A stretch of DNA of 43,473 bases from Pelagophyceae sp. CCMP2097 (Eukaryota > Sar > Pelagophyceae): NCBI GenBank assembly GCA_026770575.1, contig MU657175.1, positions 214,807-258,279 on the forward strand, read 5' to 3'. The translations under genes and the position numbers were made by a program. Positions 1 through 9,805 of this stretch are shown here, in pieces; positions within the stretch are counted from its first letter, which is position 1, and each line of letters begins with the position of its first letter. The notes beneath the pieces were generated by a model, which was not told the origin of the DNA, did no database searches, and saw nothing but the letters and a program-made list of their open reading frames with translations.

Positions 1-218
1 GGACACCCCGGGGGGCAGGGAGGCCCATAGCGACCACGCCCACCCCCGCAGGCGGCCTCTGGGAGGCACAAACTTGCGCCCATTGAGATCGGTTTTTATC
101 GCCGATACCCCTTGTAACGACCAAAAGGGCACCAAATCCATCCGCCTTTCCACGCCCTGCTCGTCCACGCGTCGCGCCGCGTAAGCCTTCCCCCAAAAGG
201 CATCCCCGACGACGCGAC
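1..218 (-). CDS. Partial reading frame at window edge, multicopy 'YATRVVDEQGV' family
   Basis: The minus strand is open from a plausible acceptor (CTCTTAG, exon from 218) to the window edge. It reads VVGDAFWGKAYAARRVDEQG, then VERRMDLVPFWSLQ and GVSAIKTDLNGRKFVPP. The core AYA-RRVDEQGV recurs on the minus strand near 1070-1160 (AYATRVVDEQGVDEQ then stop) and near 21806-21890 (DYATCVVDEQGADEQ). This is therefore a dispersed coding family, and the copy here is the least broken. I do not recognise the family. It could be part of a repeated host gene or of a mobile element. No start or full length can be given because the frame runs off the window. Confidence 0.4.
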
Positions 219-379
219 CTAAGAGTGTTGAGCTCCCATACTTGCACGCTCGAGGGGACAACGTTGTTTCGAGAACGGCCTTCGCCGGCATGGCATCCGG
301 CGCCTTTTGGACTGACTTTCTCACCGACTAGACGGGCATACCCTATATTGGGCCAGCCCCACCCAGGAGGGTGGATCTT

Positions 380-1260
380 AAGCAAGCAATGGTCTCATCG
401 AGTCGGAGGCCTCGCTCCGACGGTCGTCAAGAAAGGGCCTCTTCACACGCGAGAGCTTTCTCCGGCGTCAATTAGCCTGTGGGGACACCCGCGTGGACTC
501 GGAGAGCCCGGCAAAATTTCTCGGCTCCGAAGATGGCTTTGAACAAGTCCCCAAAGTTCAGTGGCAAATTTAAAGTCGCGAGCCACGCGCGCCGTATCGG
601 GTCATGAAGACTTGCGACACTGTTTGCGACTTGGAGCCGGCTTGGGAGGCGGTGGAGGCGCGCGGGCGGACGGCGATGACGTCGAGCCCCGGAACCTAGA
701 TGTTAGCAACTCGAAACGCATCTGCTGTCGGGGCGTGGGTGTCCTCCTATACCGCCTTCGAGATGTACCAAAGGAAGTTCTCGCAGAGGTGGCTCCGTCT
801 TGGAGCGAGTCAAGGGTGGCTTGCTTATCTCCTAGTCGTCGTCAAGAAAGGGACCTCAAAGGGTCTCTTTACACGAGTGAGTTTTCTCCGGCGTCTCTGA
901 GGCTGTCGGGACACCCGCGTGGGCTTAGGTGGGCGGAGCGCCCCCAGAGAGCTGTTTGAAATCTTTCTATACCGTAGGCCCGCGTCCTCGTTGGACGCGT
1001 CCCATCCGCCAGGTATACTCGGTGTCCTCTTTCTACGGAAATCTTCGGAGCTTTCTTTGTCACTGCTCGTCCACGCCCTGCTCGTCCACGACACGCGTCG
1101 CGTAAGCTGCCCCCAGATGGGTCTTGCTTACGGAGCCCTCGGCTCCTCCGTTGATGGCTTTGAACAAGTCCCAAGGTGGAAATCCCAAAGTCGATCGCGC
1201 GCACTGTCGCGATTATTGATGAGAGCATCATGATCGCAATAGTTTTACATCGCACTTTAG
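380..1260. repeat. Degenerate duplicated segments, no intact gene
   Basis: Two diverged direct copies lie at about 424-512 and 838-930. They share GTCGTCAAGAAAGGG, then CTCT/CTTC-ACACG-GAG, TTTCTCCGGCGTC and GGGACACCCGCGTGG. A second pair is ATGGCTTTGAACAAGTCCC at about 533 and 1154. On the minus strand the 1060-1160 part encodes the YATRVVDEQGVDEQ core followed at once by a stop. I read this stretch as decayed copies of the family seen at 1-218, not as working genes. Confidence 0.4.
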
Positions 1261-1303
1261 ATCCAACCTCGCACTTGACACGACCTGGGTCGCCGCGCAG
1301 TCT

Positions 1304-1735
1304 ATGGGCTTATGGGGTCCAGCCGACCCAATATGGGGTATGGGGCCCCATATGGGGCGGCGGGGTTCCAGCCGGCGCGCGTCGCCGGCCACGTGCCGGC
1401 CGGACCCTGACGCCCAACCTTTTCCGCCGCGCCGGCCCAAGTCTCCACGTGTCGAGTACTCGAGGTCCGTCGCGCTCAGCGCGCCGATGGGCCGGCGCGA
1501 CAAGTCTATCTCATCGACCTCGTCCACGTCGGCCATGCCAGTGCCAGTGGCCTCGAATTCTAATGGCGCGCGCTCGTCGGTTTCGTTAAACACACACCGT
1601 CAGCGTTTCGTTAACGGAAACTACTCGCCGAAAATCCACAGTGGCTTCCGTATGGGGCCCCACGGGGCCGTATGGGGTCCAACCTACCCAATATGGGCTT
1701 ATGGGGCCCAATATGGGGCCCCATACGGCGACCCA
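1304..1735. repeat. ATGGGGTCCAGCC / CCCATATGGGG dispersed repeats around a weak acidic exon
   Basis: About 1304-1375 and 1650-1735 carry near-identical palindrome-rich blocks (TATGGGGTCCAGCC-ACCC-AATATGGG, GGGGCCCCATATGGGG). Between them the minus strand reads ADVDEVDEIDLSRRPIG. The segment from 1363 (GGTTCCAGCCGGCGCGCGTC) is shared with 20249 onward. The motif AAAATC-CACAGTGGCTTCCG at about 1630 recurs at 14212. These look like copies of one dispersed unit, not unique sequence. Confidence 0.5.
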
Positions 1736-2031
1736 GGACACGACCGACCCCCACCGTGGGAACCCCACCTCGGCCGCAATGGACGCCTCTCTTCGTCATT
1801 GGCAAGGCCACGCTCGTGAAGGATGCTTGAATGAGCGACACCAGGCGGAGGCACCAGTGGGGGTCCGTGAGGAGCGTACGGAAGGGAGGGTCATGTGTCG
1901 TGGCGTCGTGGCGGCATCGCCGGCGTCGTAGCGGCATCTCTGCAAAGAAAGGACCCCGCCTTCTTGCGGGCTGCTCGATGTGGTGCGTTGCTCATGGCAC
2001 CGAAGTCGGTACTACATAGATCTTGAGCACG

Positions 2032-3821
2032 TCAATGCCGGTGGCGCGCGAGCACCTCAGTCGAAGATAAACTGCCCTCGAGCACGAGGACCCGTGCGTC
2101 TTCTCCAACAGCGTCGAGTCGAACGGCTGCGACGCCACTGCGCGCAGTCGGCATGGTCGGCCCGGGCGCAAACTCCATCGTCGCCACGTCGAGGAGCTCG
2201 GTCGTGGCCAATTTCGTGCCTGTCGAGTCCCGTCCACAGACAACAAGGACGTGCTGCGCGTCGACGACCACAGCCGCGCATCCCCAGCACGCCGAGCCCA
2301 TCGACGGGCCGGGTGCGAATGCCATGGTCCGGACGTCGAGGACCTCCGTCGTATCTAAATGCTCTGAACCCGAACGTCCGCCGGCCACCATGATGCGGTA
2401 CTCGTCGAGCGCGACGGTCGCGCAGCCGTTGCGAGGAGCGGCCAAGGTGGGGCCTGGCGCGAAAGCCATCGTGTCGAGGCTAAGAATCTCAGTCGTCGAT
2501 AAGAAAGACCTGCCATCGTGGCCGCCAACGACGAGGAACCTGCGAGCGTCGAGCGCGACAGCGGCACAGCTGGATCTTGGCGATAGTAACTCCGGCCCCG
2601 GCGTGAACGTGAGCGTCGAGAGGTGGAATATCTCCGTCGTGTTCAAAGGAGCACCACCGTGGCCGCCCACCAGAAGCACGCGGTACTTGTCGACCTGGAC
2701 GGCCACACAGCCATAGCGTCCCACGAGCATGTTCGGCCCAGCCGTAAAGGCCATTGTCCGTGTGTCGAGCAATAACGTCGAGTTTAAAGCAGACCCGCCC
2801 GAAAGACCGCCAAACACACGACGGCGCGCCCTCCAGCGAACACGACAGCACATGCAGAAAGTTCTGAGCCCATCCTCGGCCCCGGCCGGAACGCCGCTAA
2901 GTCGGTCCACGGCCGCGTGCCGAACACGGCGAACTCGAGGCCAAAGTAGTCCAGCTCCTTCATCATGGATTCTTGCGCGCCCTCGGCTAATGCGCGGATC
3001 GTCCTCTGCATGTGCGCACCGTCGAGGTCGCGAAGGAAGTCGAGGATCAGTCGGAACCGTTCGCCGTCGCGGTCGATGAAGATGGAGCCATCCTCTGGAT
3101 CGGACTGCAGCATCGCGTCGCAGCGGCCAAACATGCGGCCGAGCATCGAGTCCTCGACCTTTGTCAGCACAGTCCTTGAAGTTTCGAAGCGCGCGCCGCC
3201 GACATTCAGCTTGACCAGGTCGTCGGGCGGCGGCGCCGCCGCTCGCATGCGCGCCTTTTCGTCGTCCAACTCGGCGCGGTCGCGCTCGACGGCCGCGCGC
3301 TTGTCCTCGAGCGTGGCTTCACCGCGCGCGAGCTTCTCGTCCACTTGCCGCATCATGGCCGCGCGGTCGCCTTGGAGCGCCTGCCGGTCGCTCGCAAGCA
3401 GGGCCTGCGACGGATTCATGTCGAAAAAACACACGGCCGAGCTCGGGCAATCAGAGGTGCACGACGGATTTGCTCGTTGGAAAGCCTGGTGGGAGCCGCC
3501 CCGGGGCTCCACTGATGAAAAGACGCCGGTTCGGACCATCTCGGCATCAAAGGCCCGTTCAAGGGCGCAGAGCGCCGAGACGTGCGCCGCGTGCGTGCGC
3601 CGGACGGTCGCAAGGGCGTCGCGCGCGGCGGTGAAAGTGGCCGCGGGGGGGCCGCCCCGCCTCGACGAGCTTTGCGCCGGCAACCGCGCGTCGGTCACAG
3701 AATCGCTAAATTTGTCCCCGGGTTTTCCTTGTGGCCGTTGGGCACTTGAACGGCGCAAAGGGCTCGCCCAAAGCGCGGGCCTTCGTCCGTCCGGGCGTTC
3801 GGTCGGCGGGTGGTTGGGCAT
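2032..3821 (-). CDS. KCTD-type BTB domain plus kelch propeller protein, one frame break
   Basis: The first in-frame ATG is at 3821; another at 3419 starts just before the coiled coil. The order is: variable N-terminus; a charged coil (ALLASDRQALQGDRAAMMRQ, then EDKRAAVERDRAELDDEKAR); a T1/KCTD-like BTB domain (LVKLNVGGARFETSRTVLTK, MLGRMFGR, FIDRDGERFRLILDFLRD); and about six kelch blades (RYGCVAVQVDKYRVLLVGGH, TTEILSLDTMAFAPGP). BTB domains of this type oligomerise, often as CUL3 adaptors, and kelch propellers bind partners; the substrate here is unknown. The frame changes inside blade 1 at about 2811-2821, next to CACACACG. Upstream reads ACAVVFAGGRAVV and downstream reads VFGGLSGGSALNSTLLLD. 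One base is missing relative to a continuous blade. A sequencing indel or a recent mutation is likelier than programmed shifting. Confidence 0.9.
2811..2821 (-). other. Frame break inside first kelch blade
   Basis: On the minus strand the BTB frame continues into a stop at 2784 soon after GRAVV. The kelch frame only becomes sensible from VFGGLSGG. A single extra base in the GTGTG run restores one continuous propeller. No intron fits, because there are no usable splice sites and no spare length. Confidence 0.85.
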
Positions 3822-4133
3822 GTCATTATGCAAGCGCGACCCGTTTGCGGACCGCAAGGGCCTCTTTGAGCACCTGACGCCGCGCAATCTGTTTTTTAGT
3901 TCGTTGCACGCCCTTGCGTTCACTGCCGTTAAAAGCCGAGTCCAAACGCCGCCCGAAAGGCCCCTCGGAAAGAGCGCGTGACGTTAATGAGCGCTCGCCA
4001 CCTCGGAGAACGCTCGCCGCCACAGGGAGCGCTCCTCGCCCCGGCTGGAGCGCTCACCGCCACGGCAGGAGCTTCATGGCAGGAGCGCTCGCCTTCCAAC
4101 TCTCTCGACGTCTCCCGCCGACTTCTTCTTTAG

Positions 4134-4963
4134 GCCCCCATCGTGGCGGCGTGCACGCCGCCGCCGGGCGAGGATTTCGACGACGACGATGATATCGTGG
4201 ACTGGGAGCGGGTCGCAATTGAGATGCAGACGGTGAAGCCCAAGGCCGCTTTAGCATTTGCTCGAGTCGTCGGCTGCACGTCTCTAAAGCGCGCTCTAGA
4301 AGCCGCATGCATCAGGTCCGTGCATGCGCGCGTCGACGCGGCAAACGTTCTGCGCAGGTGCTTCTCGAGAAAGACGGCGGCTCGATTAATTAAGGAACCT
4401 TCAAAGTCGGCGGCGCGAAAGTTTGCAAGACTTGAAAAGTCCTACCTCGCCCGGCCGCGAATCGCCGCGCGCATGCTCCGCACCGCCGTGAAAGCCCGCG
4501 CCCGCCGCGAAAGCTGCTCGAGAGAGTCGTTTGTGAGCGCTGCTCGGTGTATTCTTTCGTCGGCAACCCACGCTTTCGTCAGCAACCCGCGCTCGCAGGC
4601 CTACGCCAACGTCTGCACGTACGCGGCCAACTTCCTCGTCGAAGAGGTGCGCTTTTTTTATTCGTCGAAGAGGTGCGCGGATGGGCGTACACAGGCCCTA
4701 TTTGTGGCGCAATACGTGCTCGCCAAACGACGAGAACCCCGAAACGTAAAAAAACACCGCGCCGCCCTGCGCAAGCAGACCAGAGCCACGCTCCACGGCT
4801 ACGCAGTCGCCTACGCCCTCGCCACGCTCGGTAATTTGGGCTCCGACGCAGAACCATTTGTATGACTCTTGTAGGTATGGGCCTCGGCACTCTAATCCGC
4901 CCGGGGTGGGGCACGACGCTCGGCGGCGCGTTTGGCGACCTCGCCGGCATCCTCCTCCTCTAA
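4134..4963 (+). CDS. Unknown protein with glycine-zipper C-terminal helix; 5' end incomplete
   Basis: Modelled exons are 4134-4646, 4695-4830 and 4875-4963, joined in frame. The first exon begins after TTCTTTAG and has no ATG before residue 31, so a 5' exon is probably missing from the model. The protein starts with an acidic stretch (GEDFDDDDDIVDWERVAIEM), followed by a basic helical region. The last two exons give TYAANFLVEE-ALFVAQYVLAKR and YALATLGMGLGTLIRPGWG, then TTLGGAFGDLAGILLL-stop. The GxxxG-rich hydrophobic end suggests a membrane-inserted or helix-packing segment. Introns are GTGCGC...TACACAG (48 nt) and GTAATT...TTGTAG (44 nt). The first contains a tandem copy of TCGTCGAAGAGGTGCGC and is also readable if retained. 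I do not recognise the family. Confidence 0.6.
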
Positions 4964-5092
4964 CACGTAAATCACTGCGCTTCCAAGGAGGGCCCTTTTG
5001 TGCGAGGTCGCGTGAATTTGGCGATTGGGTTGATTTGGCGATTGGAGAAAGAGGGCGAAGCCGAGAAGCGCACCTTCGAGAAGCCAGGGACC

Positions 5093-7997
5093 ATGTCCGT
5101 CGGCGAGCTCATCTTCGTGGTCCGCCGTGGCCTCAACATGGCCGGCGACGACGGGCGGCAGCTGCGGCGCGAGGGGGCGGCGGCCCTTGCTGGGGCTACC
5201 ATCGAAAAGCACCACATCGAAACGATTTACGAGGTCAGTCCCGACGCAACCCTCGACGAGGCACAGCGCCGCACCAGAGCAAGCGCCGACGCGGGCGGCC
5301 CCGACGAGGCGTGCCGTATTCGGTCCGTCCTTCTACGGACCCGAGGCGGACCCGAGGGTGCGGTCCCGAGGACAGGCCCTCTACGGCTCTGAGACGATCC
5401 CAAATGGACCCTCTACGGACCATCTACGGCTCTGAGACGGGCATGAGACGGGCCTAAGACGGGCCTTCGACAGACCCGTATTCGGTCTCTCTGCGGCCCC
5501 TCGACGCGAGAAGCGGCCCTTCGTCGACGGTCCCTCGACGACGCCCCCTGGCAGTCCCTCGACGACGACGCCCCCTGGCAGTTCCTCGACGACGCTCCCT
5601 CGACGCCTTGGACGTAGGCCGACGGCGGCGTGGAGCTGCTCTGCGCTTTGGCGGAGCCCAAGAACGAAGACGAGACGCGGAGCGACGCTCTGTCGGCGCT
5701 GGTGAACCTGACGGCGTGGGCGAATGAAAGGGGCGAGCTGTGGGAAGACAAGACGATCAAAGTGCTAATCGACGCCGGCGGTTTGGCCGCGGCGGCGCAG
5801 GCCGCCATCGGCGACGGCCACCCGGCAATCAAGGTCACCGCGCTCATGCTCCTCCAGCAAGGACCCGCGTCCCCTTGACACGCGTCCCGGGGCACGCAGA
5901 GCCGCGACGGACGCAGTGACTCGTAACTTAGGAACGTGACTCGCGTCGCCGCCGGCGCCGACGCTTTAGCCGCTCTGGCGGACGTCACGCGGCGTCTCCT
6001 CTTGGCGTTTGCGCGCCGGGCGCACGACGTCGATGATGATGATTGGGGGGTGGAGTTTTCGAGGTGTCTGCGGAATTTAACGGCAAACAGCTCCGAGTTC
6101 CGAAAAGTCGTGTTAAGACGCACCACCGGTGTCCTCGCCGCTCTGCTGCCGCAGCTCGTCTCGAAATGCCACGTCGAGCGGCGAAGGGGGGTGGCGGACG
6201 CGTTGCACAATTGCGTTTTGGCGGAAAAAGATGAGTTCTTCTTCCTGCTGGAGGAGCTGCACGTCGCAGAATTCATCCTCTTTGCGTTAATCCAAGGTGC
6301 TGAGATATAATCCACCCTGGGTGGGGCTCTACTTAGGAGGGTTCTATGTCAACAAACCTCGAAACGAAGCCAGGTGCTTCGTTATTGCAGGAGACGCCCC
6401 TCACTTTGTGACTAGGCAGCGACGTGGCCGCTTCCGACGAAGCTTCCAAATCGGCGTTGCAGCTGCCGTCGGGCGCCGTCTGGGCCAACGAGCGCCTTCC
6501 CGCGGAGCTCAAGGCGGTGGTCGAATTAAATGAGCCAAAGCTGCGCGAATCCGATTTCGCGGTGACGCACTCTTTGCTGGAGACGCTCTTGTGCTTTTGC
6601 AGCACTCGCAGAGGTGTGTTTTATTGGTATTACCTGGTATTTAATTAGTATTTAACCGGCATTTAACCGGCATTTAAACGGTTTCATTAGGCCGCCAGAA
6701 GCTCAACAGCCTCTCGACGTACAGCATCATCCGCGACACGGACTACTCCTTCGCGGGTGCGTCTCGGCGTACTTTGAGAACGCCACTCGAGACGACGACG
6801 TAGAGACGGCGCGTCGAGACGGCCCTTTGAGACAATCCTCCTCCGACTATTGAGACGGCCACTCGAGAAGACGACTCGAGACGGCGCGTCGAGACCGCCC
6901 CTCGAGACCGCCCCTCGAGACGGCCCTCCTCCGACCTTTGAGACGACGACTCGAGACGGCGACTCGAGACGGCGCCTTTGGACCGCCCCTCGAAAATTCC
7001 ACCCGAGACGGCCCTTTCACAGAGTCCTGTCTCGACGGCGCCGAAACGGCGCCTCGAGACGCTCCCGTAAGACGGCGACTCGAGGCATCGAGAAGGCGCC
7101 TCGAGACGGCCCTTTGAGACTGCCACTCGAGACGGCTCCTCGAAAAGGCCCATCTTGTCGGCCCCTCGAGAGGTCCCCAGGGCTCCCAAGGGCTTCCTAG
7201 GGCAACCCAGGGCTTCCTAGGGCTTCCTAGGGCTTCCTAGGGCTTCCAGGCCTCCCCTTCGAGACGGCGGCCCCTCTCTCGTTCCTTGACGGCCCTTCGA
7301 GATGGCCCCTCGAGACGGCCCCTCGAAAAGATTCCTCGAAACGGCCTTTCGAGGCGGCTCCTCTCGCCAGCCCCTCGAGACGGTCCCTTTGGACGGCCCC
7401 TGGAGACGGCCTTGAAACGGTCACTCGAGACGACCCCTCTCGCCGGCTCCTCGAGAGGGCCCTTTGACATGACACCATTCGCTGACCCCTCGAAAAGGCC
7501 CCTCGACAAGGCCCCTTTAGACGACAACTCGAGAGAAGGCCCCGCGAAGAGGCCCCCTCTTGCCGTTCCCTTTTCGAGGGCCCCGTCTCGACGGTTCTCA
7601 GCGCGGCCTTTCGTCAGGCGAGACGGCGCCGGTCCCTGGCGCGGCGCCTGCGAGCGTCATGGTCACGGTAGACGAGCACGCGGACGAGGAGCCCGTAGAC
7701 GAAGAGTCGGAAAAGATTTCCGCCGTCTGTGGCGAGCTTGCGGGCATGCTCAACCGCGACGAAGTGTCCGCCACAACCACCGCGGCCGCAAACGACGCCG
7801 ACGCTCTCGGCGTCGGGGCTCTGGACCTGGACGACGACGCATTGGATACGCCCCCGCCGCCCGCACCTGTCGAGACTCCTCCGCTCTCTGCACCGAGGCC
7901 GCGCCCCGCCGCGCCGTCCAAGACGCCGTCGGGCGAAAAGGCTCTGCCCGACGACTCCGCCGACGCCGTCGAGGACCAATACGACGACCCGGACTAG
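5093..7997 (+). CDS. HGH1: HGH1-like armadillo-repeat protein (eEF2 folding/CCT adaptor family)
   Basis: Six exons: 5093-5233, 5618-5856, 5932-6296, 6416-6613, 6691-6756 and 7672-7997 (1,335 nt, 444 residues). All phases match. The order fits HGH1/FAM203. An N-terminal ARM is followed by RSDALSALVNLTA. ALMLLQ-NVTRVAAGADALA corresponds to the family's MLLxNLTR. Next come CLRNLTANSSEFRKVVLRR, RRGVADALHNCVLAEKDEFF, LPAELKAVVELNEPKLRESD, LLETLLCFCSTRRGRQKLNS and TYSIIRDTDYSF. The C-terminal helix is DEESEKISAVCGELAGMLNR. Family members are near 390 aa; this one adds a disordered Pro/Asp tail. In yeast, Hgh1 helps fold eEF2 with CCT and Hsp90 in the cytosol; that role is transferred by homology. 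Intron 2 (5857-5931) appears to be GC-AG: CA|GCAAGG...TTAG|G. The ATG opens exon 1 directly. The last intron is a repeat array. Confidence 0.85.
5234..5617 (+). repeat. HGH1 intron 1 with short tandem repeats
   Basis: The donor is GAG|GTCAGT and the acceptor GACGTAG|GCC, both phase 0. The intron holds degenerate CTACGGACCCGAGG / CTCTACGGCTCTGAGACG units. It also has three CTCGACGACG-CCCCCTGGCAGT-like copies at about 5533-5605. Removing it joins HIETIYE to ADGGVELLCALAEP. Confidence 0.65.
6297..6415 (+). other. HGH1 intron 3
   Basis: Donor CAAG|GTGCTG, acceptor GACTAG|GC, phase 1. It contains ATAATCCACCCTGGGTGGGG, related in inverted form to CCCCACCCAGGGTGGAT at 20608 and about 360. A dispersed short element has therefore landed in this intron. 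Confidence 0.65.
6614..6690 (+). repeat. HGH1 intron 4, TATTTAACCGG repeats
   Basis: Donor AGAG|GTGTGT, acceptor TTTCATTAG|GC, phase 1. The body is AT-rich with tandem (G/C)(T/C)ATTTAA-CCGG units (about 6636-6680), unlike the GC-rich surroundings. Splicing gives STRRG-RQKLNS, matching the HGH1 pattern ATRxGRExL. Confidence 0.75.
6757..7671 (+). repeat. HGH1 intron 5, CTCGAGACGGCC repeat array
   Basis: Donor GCGG|GTGCGT at 6757, acceptor CACGGTAG|AC at 7671, phase 1. About 840 nt of the intron is a degenerate array of CCTCGAGACGGC units, 12-16 nt long, all in sense orientation. A run of about six GGGCTTCCTA units lies at 7186-7250. The array is open in several frames by composition only. The same unit fills introns of the C2 gene at 23.7-40.4 kb. 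Confidence 0.85.
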
Positions 7998-8490
7998 CCC
8001 CCCCTCCGCAGGCAAGTTTTTAACAAAAATTAACAGAACGCCCAAAATAGGGCAGCCGAGGACGGCGGGCAGGAGGAAGCGCGCGGACCGGCGCGCAGCG
8101 GCAGTCGACTCTTGCGGTGACGCACGGGGCGAGGCCCGCGACCCGGTGCGGCGGGGGTCGACCCCCCGCCGCCACGTTGACGGCAGGCGCAAAAGAGGTT
8201 GCATTTAAAAGCCCCGGGTGGGTTGAAGTAGCGGGGGCGTCGAGGGCGGGTCCGGCGAGGACGCGTGACTGGCGCGTTGTCGACGGCGAGGCCAGGAAAG
8301 AGGTCCGTCACTGCGAATCGACCACGAGCTCGGTGTCCTCGCCCTCCTACGTATAAGTTTGTCAAAACGGCACGCTAAGTCTTTGACGTCCACGCACTGA
8401 GTCTCCGGGAGCCTCGGACGACTGCGGGATCCGGTCGTCGGTCGCGCCGCCGTCGGACGGCGCGTCGGCCGAAGCTAAATCTGAAGAAAG
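7998..8490. other. HGH1 3' flank, no gene seen
   Basis: This covers the 3' region after the HGH1 stop. Its first part (about 8005-8115: AAGTTTTTAACAAAAATTAA, then AGGGCAGCCGAGGACGGCGG, then GACTCTTGCGGTGACGCA) recurs at 20005-20120 and, more diverged, at 9470-9590. I see no convincing coding sequence in it. Confidence 0.5.
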
Positions 8491-8496
8491 AGCCGC

Positions 8497-8992
8497 TTAG
8501 ACCTGTAAGAGCTGCCTCGCGGCGGCCGCGGCGTCGTGTGCCGCGCGCCGCGCGTACGTTTCGGTAATCACCGACACGTGCCTCGCGGTGCGAGCCGCGG
8601 ATTCATGCGCGTACTGCGTGGCGCGAGCCGCGACTTCTTGCATGAACTGCGCGGCACGAGCCGCGTCTTCTTGCGCGTGCTGCGCGGCAAGAGCTTCTTG
8701 CACGCGCTCCGCGGTGCGAGCCGCGTCTTCTTGCACGTAGGAATTCCTACTGCGCGGCAAGAGCCGCGACTTCTTGCACGTACTGCGCGGTGAGAACCGC
8801 CTCTTCTTGCTCGTACTGCGCGGTGAGAACCGCCTCTTCTTGCTCGTACTGCGCGGTGAAAACCGCCTCTTCTTGCGCGTACTGCGCGGTGAGAGCCGCG
8901 ACTTCTTGCGCGCGGGCAAAGGCCGTCGCGGCTTTCTCGATACTCGCGGCCGCCGCGGCAGCGGCCGCGTGCGAGGTTTGCTCCTGCATCAT
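8497..8992 (-). CDS. Coiled-coil protein of 11-residue repeats, frame broken by a 10-bp insertion
   Basis: The start is a double ATG at 8992/8989. The N-terminus is QEQTSHAAAAAAAASIEKAA, then helical repeats of about 11 residues (AQYEQEEAVLT, AQYAQEEAVFT). These are encoded by a 33-bp DNA repeat. The frame stops at 8747 inside CAG-TAGGAATTCCTA-CGTG. Removing the ten bases GGAATTCCTA restores AQ-YVQEDAARTAERVQEALA and continues to a stop at 8497 (AARQLLQV). Long amphipathic coils of this kind are structural or oligomerising; no specific function can be assigned. The broken allele would make an 81-residue product. Confidence 0.6.
8610..8935 (-). repeat. 33-bp tandem repeats
   Basis: Roughly ten units of CTTCTTGC-CGTACTGCGCGG-GAG-CCGC (plus-strand view) are seen. 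Units at about 8775-8880 are nearly identical; those at 8610-8740 are more diverged. The period equals 11 codons, so the array stays in frame with the coil gene. Confidence 0.85.
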
Positions 8993-9369
8993 CTCGCGTG
9001 TCGGTTAAGGCCGGGGCTGTTTGACCTAGACGGGGCCGAGTGCGTCGCGGCGCGGCATGTTTTTTTTCGCACGGGGGAGAGGGCGACGCTCGAGGCGCGC
9101 TTGAAGAGGCCAGCGTGGTTCGTCGCCGCCGCCGGCGCCGCCGGCGTCGCCGCCGACGTCGCGGCTGGCGTCGCGGCTGGCGCTTGCGCGCGTTGCCGCT
9201 CGGATGGCGACTCGTGCAAATCCTGCGCTAAGGTTTGACAGTGTTGATTTTTTTTCTCTCGAACACGCACCGGCCCCGCGGCGCGCGAGCGGCCTTGGCC
9301 ACTGACACCTTTGGGCTCGTCGAGGCCGCCAAGTCCGACTGGGGTCGCTGCGCGCATGGTGTTGGACAC

Positions 9370-9600
9370 GGCGGGCGTTCTCAAACGGATTTCCGGAAAT
9401 ATTTCAGCGCCCCTCTCTGGATCGTCAGCGCGCGATGTGCAGCGTGGGAGGAGGACGGCCCGCGGGCAAGTTTTAACGGAGCGTCTCGAAGGATGCCCGA
9501 GCCAGGGCAGTACGGCGGCCGCAGTGGGGCAGGTGGAAGCAGGCCGGCAGCCGAGGCCCGTTCTTGCGGTGCCGGCGCCATGAGTTGGAACACGAGAGCC
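9370..9600 (+). repeat. Dispersed repeat with AAACGGATTTCCGGAAATATTTCAG head
   Basis: The head motif at about 9392 recurs at 19803 (with an insertion) and 20719. Its follow-on sequence ATCGTCAGCGC-GATGTGCA-G-GGAGGA-G is shared with 20756-20800. Its tail (AAGTTTTAACGGA, GGGCAG, CTTGCGGTGCCGGCGCCATGA) is shared with 20000-20132. No gene is supported inside this copy. Confidence 0.65.
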
Positions 9601-9619
9601 GTGTTCAAAACGCCCGCAC

Positions 9620-9805
9620 CGCGCCAGACCCTAGACCCGGATCCGGATCCGAGGCAAAAGGCCCGGACCCGAGAACTGGACCTGCGCGGCCGAGGCTAGA
9701 CCCGAGACCCGGACCCTAACCCCGGGTCAGCCCGGATGGGCGGACCCGGACCCTACCCGGGGTTTCGCGGGTCCGAATCCGGACCCGGACCCTTTTGCTG
9801 CCCTA
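9620..9805. repeat. Degenerate ACCCGG(A/T) repeats
   Basis: GACCCGGATCCGGATCCGAGG is followed by scattered GGACCCGGACCCT, ACCCGGGG and CGGACCCGGACCC units. The composition resembles the Gly/Pro-codon-like repeats flanking the array in the C2 intron at 37-38 kb. It looks non-coding. Confidence 0.6.

Noticed and set aside
2811..2821. Programmed ribosomal frameshift in the BTB-kelch gene
   Set aside because: No slippery heptamer or clear downstream structure; a one-base indel is simpler.
5869..5931. GT-AG alternative for HGH1 intron 2
   Set aside because: It keeps frame but inserts QGPA into the MLLxNLTR helix; the GC donor restores the family motif exactly.
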